From JBLIOB01 sp047639575 (GTDB taxonomy: Bacteria > Bacteroidota > Bacteroidia > Flavobacteriales_D > Parvicellaceae), in contig JBLIOB010000099.1 in assembly GCA_047639575.1 (NCBI GenBank), positions 1 to 13,168 on the forward strand: a DNA stretch of 13,168 bases. The letters are read 5' to 3'. Below are positions 7,607-13,168 of this stretch, in pieces. Every line of letters starts with the position of its first letter. Position 1 is the first letter of the stretch. The notes under the pieces are model-generated. The model was not told where the DNA came from, searched no databases, and saw nothing but the letters and a program-made list of their open reading frames with translations. A program made the translations under genes and the position numbers.

Positions 7607-7825
7607 ATGAGTAAGATTAAGTATCTCTTAAGTTTGTTTATAATCTTCTTTGTTTCTACTGATATGACCGCCCAATGCGCCATGTGTAAGGAGAACGCAA
7701 AAAGTACGGGATTAGACATTAACTCGGGAATAATTTTGCTCATAATAGTACCATATGTATTACTGTTCATTTTGTTTAGAAAAAAGATCTTTGCTTTTTT
7801 CAGAGAAATGAGAAAAATACATTAA
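7607..7825 (+). CDS. Small exported CxxC membrane protein (72 aa), possible oxidase biogenesis factor
   Basis: I do not recognise a named family. The protein has a signal-like helix (5-20), a probable cleavage after TA (Ala22), a mature N-terminus QCAMCKENAK with C24-A-M-C27, a short polar stretch, one helix (41-57) and a basic C-terminal tail (FRKKIFAFFREMRKIH). That topology places the Cys pair in the periplasm on a single membrane anchor. It closes the oxidase cluster, 47 nt after the DUF420 gene, and similar short CxMC proteins follow oxidase genes in other Bacteroidetes as far as I recall. A thiol or metal role in CuA/heme maturation is an inference. No terminator follows before the SAM riboswitch. 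Confidence 0.75.
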   Translation: MSKIKYLLSLFIIFFVSTDMTAQCAMCKENAKSTGLDINSGIILLIIVPYVLLFILFRKKIFAFFREMRKIH

Positions 7826-7839
7826 CGTTCTTTAAAAAC

Positions 7840-7951
7840 ACTTATTAAGAAAGGTGGAGGGATAGGCCCTTTGATACCTTAGCAACCGTTTCAATAATAT
7901 CTTGAAAAAAGGTGCTAATTCCTATCGTCAATTAAGACGGTAAAGATGAGT
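7840..7951 (+). promoter_or_regulatory. SAM-I (S-box) riboswitch aptamer controlling metH
   Basis: All conserved SAM-I blocks are present in order: GGTGGAGGGATAGGCCC (kink-turn arm P2), GATACCTTAGCAACC, AAGGTGCTAATTCC and TAAAGATGAG. P1 pairs 7840-7846 with 7945-7951. P3 includes TTTCAA/TTGAAA (7889-7894/7902-7907), and P4 includes CGTC/GACG (7926-7929/7936-7939). It binds S-adenosylmethionine and, in this family, turns genes off at high SAM. The location directly before both metH pieces gives product feedback on methionine synthesis. A promoter just upstream is not clear; TACATTAA at 7818-7825 with TTTG at 7790-7793 is a weak candidate. Confidence 0.95.
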
Positions 7952-8002
7952 TGGGTTCGATGCAAATCGAATGAAGATTAATTTAGATCTCTCCCAACTT
8001 AT
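7946..8002 (+). promoter_or_regulatory. Antiterminator helix of the SAM riboswitch, with nested GCAA hairpin
   Basis: ATGAGTTGGG (7946-7955) pairs with CCCAACTTAT (7993-8002) over 10 bp with a single G-U pair. It uses the 3' strand of P1, so it excludes SAM-bound P1. Within its loop TTCGAT-GCAA-ATCGAA (7956-7971) forms a perfect 6-bp stem capped by a GNRA tetraloop that should nucleate the alternative fold. Forming it ties up the 5' strand of the terminator, which would keep metH on when SAM is low. Confidence 0.8.
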
Positions 8003-8020
8003 GGAAGGGATTTTTTTGTT
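7992..8020 (+). terminator. Weak intrinsic terminator of the SAM riboswitch
   Basis: TCCC (7992-7995) can pair with GGGA (8007-8010), and seven T residues (8011-8017) plus a further T run follow. The stem is only 4 bp with an 11-base loop, weak for Rho-independent termination, but it is correctly placed and is mutually exclusive with the antiterminator. Occlusion of the start region of metH, 30-40 nt downstream, is less likely because no strong ribosome binding site is involved. Confidence 0.5.
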
Positions 8021-8049
8021 TTTAAGAACTTGTGAAAACAAGGAAAAAG

Positions 8050-9063
8050 ATGAATAGATTAATTGAAGAAACGAAGAAGCGTATCCTGGTCCTAGACGGA
8101 GCCATGGGTACAATGATTCAACGACATAAGCTGACTGAAGAAGATTTCCGGAAAGGCTGGTTTGAAGATCATGAATCCCCTTTAAAAGGAAATAACGATT
8201 TACTATCGTTAACAAGGCCAGAGATCATCAAAGAAATTCACGCGCTTTATTATGATGCCGGTGCAGATATCGTGGAAACGAATACTTTTTCAGGAACATG
8301 GATCGCACAAGCAGATTATGGCCTAGAAAGTGCTGTTCGAGACATTAATTACCATTCAGCAAAAATAGCCAAGGAAGTAGCTGTTGAGTTTACGAATAGA
8401 GAACCTCACAAACCTAGATTTGTAGCTGGGTCTATTGGCCCAACCAACAGAACAGCTTCGTTGTCACCAGATGTCAATGACCCAGGGTTTAGAGCTATCA
8501 GTTTTGATGAATTGGCGGACGCCTATTATCATCAGGTAAAAGCGCTTATTGAAGGAGGGGTAGATTGCTTATTGGTTGAAACGATATTTGACACGCTAAA
8601 TGCGAAGGCTGCATTATATGCAATTGATACGGTTTATCAAGAGCTAAATGTTGAATTGCCAATTATGGTTTCGGGTACAATTACAGATGCATCGGGAAGG
8701 ACTTTAAGCGGTCAAACTACCGAAGCTTTTTTAGTTTCGGTAAGTCATATGCCGCTTTATTCTATCGGATTAAATTGTGCTTTAGGTGCAAAAGATCTTC
8801 GACCATATTTACAAGTGTTAGCAAAGAATACAGATTTTAACATAAGTGCTCATCCCAATGCAGGACTTCCAAATGAAATGGGCGAGTATGATGAAACGCC
8901 AGAATTAATGGCGGATCAGATTAAAGTTTTTCTGGAAGAAGGTTTATTAAATGTAGTTGGAGGTTGCTGTGGTACTACCCCAGAACATATAAAGGCTATT
9001 GCGGATTTAGCCGCGAATTATTCACCAAGGCCTTTGAAAGTGGCCAATGTCATTAATCAGTAG
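8050..9063 (+). CDS. metH: Methionine synthase, homocysteine-binding N-terminal half (separate gene)
   Basis: The 337 residues form the homocysteine S-methyltransferase barrel of cobalamin-dependent methionine synthase. The start matches the family (MNRLIEETKKRILVLDGAMGTMIQ), and ETNTFSGT and GSIGPTNRTASLSPDV are typical. The zinc ligands are C243 (GLNCALGAK) and C306-C307 (VVGGCCGTTPEHI), which line up with Cys247, 310 and 311 of E. coli MetH. It activates homocysteine thiolate for methylation by methylcobalamin carried on the partner protein. ATG 8050 is preferred over GTG 8032, which would add KTRKK; a weak AAGG lies before it. It ends in two consecutive in-frame TAG codons, 12 nt before the partner gene, and it is controlled by the SAM-I riboswitch. 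Confidence 0.95.
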   Translation: MNRLIEETKKRILVLDGAMGTMIQRHKLTEEDFRKGWFEDHESPLKGNNDLLSLTRPEIIKEIHALYYDAGADIVETNTFSGTWIAQADYGLESAVRDINYHSAKIAKEVAVEFTNREPHKPRFVAGSIGPTNRTASLSPDVNDPGFRAISFDELADAYYHQVKALIEGGVDCLLVETIFDTLNAKAALYAIDTVYQELNVELPIMVSGTITDASGRTLSGQTTEAFLVSVSHMPLYSIGLNCALGAKDLRPYLQVLAKNTDFNISAHPNAGLPNEMGEYDETPELMADQIKVFLEEGLLNVVGGCCGTTPEHIKAIADLAANYSPRPLKVANVINQ

Positions 9064-9075
9064 TAGAATAGACTT

Positions 9076-11793
9076 ATGAGTTTGCACCCGGATTATTCAG
9101 GAGATTACCAATATAAATGGCAGGAATTGCCATTTATGAAATTGAGCGGCCTAGAACCGTTAACCTTCTCTCCCGAGATGAATTTTGTAAATATTGGTGA
9201 AAGAACCAACGTTACAGGATCAAGAAAATTTCTACGACTAATTAAGGAAGAACTTTATGAAGAAGCCTTATCTGTAGCAAGAGATCAAGTAGAAGGCGGA
9301 GCCCAGGTAATTGATATTAACATGGACGAGGGCCTTTTAGATGGGGTTGAGTGCATGGTTAAGTTTTTACATCTGATTGGATCAGAACCAGATATCTCTA
9401 GAGTGCCAATTATGATAGACTCTTCCAAATGGGAGATTATTGAAGCTGGGTTAAAATGTATTCAAGGCAAAGGAATCGTTAACTCGATATCTCTTAAAGC
9501 AGGAGAAGAAGAATTCATTGAGCAAGCTCGAAAAGTTAAAATGTATGGTGCTGCAGCCATCGTTATGGCGTTCGATGAAACCGGACAAGCCGACAGCTAT
9601 CAGAGAAGAGTAGATATCTGTAAAAGATCTTATGACATTTTAGTGGACGTTGTAGGTTTCCCGCCTCAAGATATCATCTTTGATCCTAATATTTTTCCGG
9701 TGGCAACAGGAATAGAGGAACACAATAACAACGCTATCGATTTCTTTCAGGGCACCAGATGGATTCGAGAAAATTTACCTGGAGCTCATGTAAGTGGCGG
9801 TGTTAGTAATGTTTCATTTTCATTTAGAGGAAACAATGTAGTACGAGAAGCGATGCATTCTGCTTTTCTATATCATGCAATTAAAGAAGGCATGGACATG
9901 GGAATTGTGAACCCAGCTATGCTAGAAGTTTATTCAGACATTCCAGCTGATCTTCTGGAAAAAGTAGAAGATGTACTTTTAAATAGGAGAGAAGATTCTA
10001 CAGAGCGTTTACTTGAACATGCTGAAACGGTTCGAGGTGATGGGAAAAAGAGAGTAGTAAATCTTGAGTGGAGAAACTTGCCTGTAAACGAACGTCTCTC
10101 ATACGCTTTGGTAAAAGGTATCGCGGATTTTGTAGTTGAAGACACGGAAGAATGTAGACATAATTACGAACGCCCACTTCACGTAATTGAAGGTCCATTA
10201 ATGGATGGAATGAATGTTGTTGGAGATTTATTCGGAGCAGGAAAGATGTTCTTGCCCCAGGTAGTTAAATCTGCTCGAGTAATGAAAAAAGCAGTAGCCC
10301 ACCTACTGCCGTTCATCGAGGAGGAAAGTGATGGAGAGAGCACGTCTGCTGGGAAAATATTAATGGCTACTGTTAAAGGAGATGTCCATGATATTGGAAA
10401 AAATATTGTTGGAGTTGTGCTCGGATGCAATAATTATGAAATCGTGGATATGGGCGTTATGGTACCAGCAGCAGATATTCTCAAAAGAGCTAAAGAGGAA
10501 AACGTTGATATAATTGGGCTTTCCGGATTAATAACCCCATCCTTAGATGAGATGGTCGATATGGCAAAAGAGATGGAGCGAGCAGAGATGGATATTCCAC
10601 TTTTAATAGGTGGCGCAACCACATCTCGGGTTCATACTGCTGTTAAAATTGAAGAAAATTATTCTGGTCCTACCGTATACGTTTTGGATGCATCTAGATC
10701 TGTAACAGTAGTTGAGAAATTATTAGGAGGAAAAAAAGAGAATTATGTTTCCGAAATAAAAGAAGAGTACTCGAAAGTTCGAGTGAATTACGCGAATAAG
10801 AAATCTAAAAAGGTCTATGTGTCATACGAACAGGCCAGAAATAATAAGTTGAAAATTGAATGGAATGCAAAGGATGTTTACCAACCGAATAAGGCGGGAA
10901 TAACTGTTTTCGATAATTTTGACTTAGATGAATTGAGACCATATATAGACTGGAGTCCGTTTTTTAGAACTTGGGAATTGCATGGTAAATACCCGGATAT
11001 TTTAACTGATAATGTTGTTGGCGAAGAAGCATCTAATTTGTTTGAGGATGCTCAAAACATGCTTGACCAAATTATAAAAGCGAAATGGATTACAGCCAAT
11101 GGGGTGGTTGGAATTTGGCCCGCAAATGTGGTGAATGACGATGAGATTGAGATCTACACGGATGAATCGAGATCGGAAGTTCAAACTAAAACCTTCCACT
11201 TAAGACAGCAATTAAAAAAAGCCGCTGGTCAACCTAATATTTCGTTGGCTGATTTTATTGCGCCAAAAGAAACGGGTATTCAAGATTATATTGGTGGTTT
11301 TGTAGTTACTGCTGGAGGCGGTATTGAAGATCAAATTAAAATTTTCGAAGATGATCACGATGATTACAACTCAATATTGTTAAAGGCTTTAGCAGACAGG
11401 TTTGCAGAAGCTTTTGCGGAAAAGATGCATCAGGAAGTTAGATTGAAAATATGGGGATATGCTGAATCAGAAACACTAACCAACGAATCATTGATTACTG
11501 AAAAATATCAAGGCATCAGGCCTGCTCCAGGATATCCTGCTTGTCCAGATCATACAGAGAAACCAACTCTTTTTAGTTTGTTAAATGCGGAAGAGAATAC
11601 AGGGGTTATCTTAACAGAATCAATGGCTATGTATCCTGCCGCTTCAGTTAGTGGATGGTACTTTTCGCATCCAAATTCGAAATACTTTGGATTAGGGAAA
11701 GTGTTAGAAGATCAAGCCGATATTCTTGCTGCTAGAAAGAGCATGTCTTCGGATGAAATGAAACGTTGGCTTTCCAGTAATCTGAATGATTAA
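9076..11793 (+). CDS. metH: Methionine synthase, folate-, B12- and SAM-binding C-terminal part (separate gene)
   Basis: The 905 residues carry the rest of cytosolic MetH. Pterin-binding barrel is ~36-300 (NFVNIGERTNVTGS, PIMIDSSKW, SGGVSNVSFSFRG). The helical cap is ~335-425. The cobalamin-binding domain is ~425-560 with D436-V-H438-D-I-G441, the lower axial His ligand motif, then SGLITPSLDEMV and GGATTS. The reactivation domain is ~590-900 with RPAPGYPACPDHTEK (from R815) and SGWYFSHPNSKYFGLGK. It methylates B12 from 5-methyl-tetrahydrofolate and is repaired by reductive methylation with SAM. The first ~35 residues are a linker that would join to the upstream half; both are in the same frame. 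Together they give a full-length enzyme, as known for several Bacteroidetes. Confidence 0.96.
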   Translation: MSLHPDYSGDYQYKWQELPFMKLSGLEPLTFSPEMNFVNIGERTNVTGSRKFLRLIKEELYEEALSVARDQVEGGAQVIDINMDEGLLDGVECMVKFLHLIGSEPDISRVPIMIDSSKWEIIEAGLKCIQGKGIVNSISLKAGEEEFIEQARKVKMYGAAAIVMAFDETGQADSYQRRVDICKRSYDILVDVVGFPPQDIIFDPNIFPVATGIEEHNNNAIDFFQGTRWIRENLPGAHVSGGVSNVSFSFRGNNVVREAMHSAFLYHAIKEGMDMGIVNPAMLEVYSDIPADLLEKVEDVLLNRREDSTERLLEHAETVRGDGKKRVVNLEWRNLPVNERLSYALVKGIADFVVEDTEECRHNYERPLHVIEGPLMDGMNVVGDLFGAGKMFLPQVVKSARVMKKAVAHLLPFIEEESDGESTSAGKILMATVKGDVHDIGKNIVGVVLGCNNYEIVDMGVMVPAADILKRAKEENVDIIGLSGLITPSLDEMVDMAKEMERAEMDIPLLIGGATTSRVHTAVKIEENYSGPTVYVLDASRSVTVVEKLLGGKKENYVSEIKEEYSKVRVNYANKKSKKVYVSYEQARNNKLKIEWNAKDVYQPNKAGITVFDNFDLDELRPYIDWSPFFRTWELHGKYPDILTDNVVGEEASNLFEDAQNMLDQIIKAKWITANGVVGIWPANVVNDDEIEIYTDESRSEVQTKTFHLRQQLKKAAGQPNISLADFIAPKETGIQDYIGGFVVTAGGGIEDQIKIFEDDHDDYNSILLKALADRFAEAFAEKMHQEVRLKIWGYAESETLTNESLITEKYQGIRPAPGYPACPDHTEKPTLFSLLNAEENTGVILTESMAMYPAASVSGWYFSHPNSKYFGLGKVLEDQADILAARKSMSSDEMKRWLSSNLND

Positions 11794-11816
11794 TTGAGAA
11801 ATGATTAGGTATTTTT

Positions 11817-11846
11817 ATTGAATATTCAAGTCTAATAATTACCTTG
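11817..11846 (+). promoter_or_regulatory. Bacteroidetes-type promoter for the OmpA-family gene, with 12-bp palindrome
   Basis: TTG at 11818-11820 and TACCTTG at 11840-11846 are separated by 19 nt, the optimal spacing for the -33 (TTTG) and -7 (TAnnTTTG) elements, each missing one T. A perfect palindrome TTGAATATTCAA (11818-11829) starts on the -33 element and could be an operator (inference). Start of transcription would fall near 11851, giving a ~17-nt leader before GTG 11868. It marks a break between metH and the next unit. Confidence 0.5.
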
Positions 11847-11867
11847 TAAGCGTATCAAGCAAGTAGG

Positions 11868-13109
11868 GTGGGGAACAAATTAGTCGGGTTTATATTAGCA
11901 TTCGTAATCACGGGATATTCCTATGCCCAAGAGTTCCAAACTGTTGATTCAAAACATTGTGATTGTGAAAATGCAATGTATACAGAAGATGCATTTTTTG
12001 AACCAATGAACATGCCTAAGGGCTATGGTAAGAAGCTTGAAATCAAAGGGAATAGTATTAAGAATAAGTATGTGCCCACTAAGGAGCATAATGCACTTTG
12101 GGTGAAATTTAAGTTTGAAATGGACACCGATTTTGAGTTTCAATTAAGTCCTTCCATTTCAACAGATGATTTTGATTTTGTTCTTTGGAAAGTAAATGGT
12201 TCTACTTACTGCGACTCAATTGCAAAAGGTCTTCGCCCCGTTAGGTCAAACTTAGCTCGGAGAAATCCTGATGATGGCAGTGTAACTGGGTTGAAAAAAG
12301 GAGCAGGGCAAGATTATGCCAAGGCGGGTCCTAATCCAACATTCTCGAATTCGATTGCTGTTAAAAAAGGAGAAGAGTATATACTCTTAATAGATGCACC
12401 TTACGGGGCACAAGGAGGATTCACAACAGAATTTGAATTCGAGAGGTTTGTAGCGCCAATTGAAGTGCCTATAGAAGACTTAATTGTTGAAGTTAAAGAC
12501 GATTTGCCAAAACTTTATATCCGTGTAAACGATGAATCAAATGCACATCTGTTTTCCGCAAATATTAATATCAAGGGATTGCTAGATCAAGATTCAGTTT
12601 ACGAACAAAATGGATATTTTGTAATTAGTCAAATGCGTCAATTCACGAATTACACTATCGATGTGAATAAACGAGACTATCTTCAAACAACAGAAAAATA
12701 CTTTGCGAAAGAGGTCAAAAATGACACGTTAATCGTTCAATTAAAAAAACTTCGAATTGGAAGTAAACTTGAGTTTCATAATATCCTTTTTGTTCCGGAT
12801 CAACATACCATTATGAAATCCTCTAATTTGGATTTAAAAAGGATAAGAAACTTCTTAAAGACAAACCCACAAATTGATGTGGAAATCATGGGTCACGTAA
12901 ACGGGTTGGCTAAAAAGAAAAAGCGTTACCGCGAGCTCTCAGAGCGCAGGGCGAAGGCAATTTATGAATACTTAGTAGAGCAAGGAATTGATAAAAATAG
13001 AATGGCGTACGAAGGGTACGGAAACGAAAAATTAATTTATGCCCACCCCAAGAACGAGACGGAGGCAAGATTGAACAGACGGGTCGAAGTGAAAATCACC
13101 AAGATTTAA
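11868..13109 (+). CDS. Exported OmpA-family protein with N-terminal beta-sandwich domain
   Basis: The 413 residues start with a signal peptide (NKLVGFILAFVITGYSYA, cleavage before QEFQ). Residues ~25-190 are a domain common in Bacteroidetes surface proteins (HCDCENAM, ALWVKFKFE, STDDFDFVLWK, GEEYILLIDAP). Residues ~205-300 look like a carboxypeptidase-regulatory-type beta domain. The C-terminal ~305-413 is an OmpA/MotB domain (IEIMGHVN-like core, ELSERRAKAIYEYL, GYGNEKL, NRRVEVKI). OmpA domains bind peptidoglycan; the Arg of LSERRA is present, but the Asp of GHTD is Asn here. It is probably periplasmic or outer-membrane associated. GTG is the only usable start: a TAA at 11847-11849 is in frame upstream. 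It overlaps tsaB by one base. Confidence 0.87.
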   Translation: MGNKLVGFILAFVITGYSYAQEFQTVDSKHCDCENAMYTEDAFFEPMNMPKGYGKKLEIKGNSIKNKYVPTKEHNALWVKFKFEMDTDFEFQLSPSISTDDFDFVLWKVNGSTYCDSIAKGLRPVRSNLARRNPDDGSVTGLKKGAGQDYAKAGPNPTFSNSIAVKKGEEYILLIDAPYGAQGGFTTEFEFERFVAPIEVPIEDLIVEVKDDLPKLYIRVNDESNAHLFSANINIKGLLDQDSVYEQNGYFVISQMRQFTNYTIDVNKRDYLQTTEKYFAKEVKNDTLIVQLKKLRIGSKLEFHNILFVPDQHTIMKSSNLDLKRIRNFLKTNPQIDVEIMGHVNGLAKKKKRYRELSERRAKAIYEYLVEQGIDKNRMAYEGYGNEKLIYAHPKNETEARLNRRVEVKITKI

Positions 13110-13168
13110 TGTCCAAAATTCTCTTAATTGAAACCTCAACTAAAACATGTTCAGTTGCGGTAAGTGAA
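13109..13168 (+). CDS. tsaB: tRNA N6-threonylcarbamoyladenosine biosynthesis protein TsaB, 3'-truncated by the window
   Basis: The ATG overlaps the TAA of the OmpA gene (TAATG). The 20 visible codons read MSKILLIETSTKTCSVAVSE, the first beta strands of the ASKHA-fold TsaB/YeaZ family (LxIETSTxxCSVAL). TsaB partners TsaD and TsaE to form t6A37 in ANN-decoding tRNAs in the cytoplasm. The gene runs past the window end, so nothing can be said of the rest. Confidence 0.85.
   Translation, partial: MSKILLIETSTKTCSVAVSE

Noticed and set aside
8032..8049. Upstream GTG start for the homocysteine-binding MetH half
   Set aside because: ATG 8050 gives the family-typical N-terminus; the GTG would sit almost against the terminator T run.
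7928..8215. Minus-strand open frame across the riboswitch and the start of metH
   Set aside because: It would cover a strongly conserved RNA element and the conserved MetH N-terminus; the peptide resembles nothing I know.
9930..11199. Several minus-strand open frames opposite metH
   Set aside because: They are Ser/Thr/Ile-rich shadows of a well-conserved enzyme, without start context or domains.
11785..11807. Direct repeat AATGATTA (11785-11792 and 11800-11807) as a regulator site or insertion scar
   Set aside because: Eight AT-rich bases, one copy inside the metH coding end; easily chance.
1..13168. CRISPR arrays, tRNA/rRNA genes, insertion sequences, phage or attachment sites
   Set aside because: Looked for on both strands; no spaced DNA repeats, cloverleaf, transposase or integrase was seen.

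Overview
The window comes from a low-GC member of the Bacteroidetes, most likely a marine or freshwater Flavobacteriales (Crocinitomicaceae/Cryomorphaceae-like; the family is an inference). Supporting signs are a T9SS type B sorting domain on a repeat-rich secreted protein, the paired subunit III genes of Bacteroidetes heme-copper oxidases, TAnnTTTG-type -7 promoter elements, few Shine-Dalgarno sequences, and a methionine synthase split into two genes. All genes read on the + strand; no minus-strand gene is credible.

Region 1 (1-2004) is the 3' part of a large secreted protein built of Ig-like repeats, a PKD-like domain and a C-terminal gliding/T9SS sorting domain. Region 2 (2051-7825) is a tight respiratory gene cluster: cyoE (heme O synthase), two cytochrome oxidase subunit III paralogs, subunit IV, two SCO-type copper chaperones, a DUF420/CtaM-like oxidase assembly membrane protein and a tiny CxxC membrane protein. 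Several of these genes overlap by TAATG or are 2-31 nt apart, so they are probably one operon. The genes for oxidase subunits I and II are not in the window.

Region 3 (7840-11793) is a textbook SAM-I (S-box) riboswitch with an antiterminator and weak terminator, followed by metH in two in-frame pieces: the homocysteine-binding half, then the folate/B12/reactivation half. High SAM would stop transcription, and low SAM would permit methionine synthesis. Region 4 (11817-13168) has its own Bacteroidetes promoter, an exported OmpA-family lipid- or peptidoglycan-associated type protein, and the first 20 codons of tsaB (tRNA t6A synthesis) overlapping it by one base.

Most of the content is known families. 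The points that merit a second look are: large extramembrane insertions in both oxidase subunit III paralogs that appear to share a small repeated module; an SCO protein lacking the copper-ligand histidine beside a normal one; the metH split made by two consecutive in-frame TAG codons; the detailed riboswitch switch helix; the CAMC mini-protein; and an OmpA domain with Asn in place of the peptidoglycan-binding Asp. I did not find a clearly novel defence, mobile or biosynthetic system.
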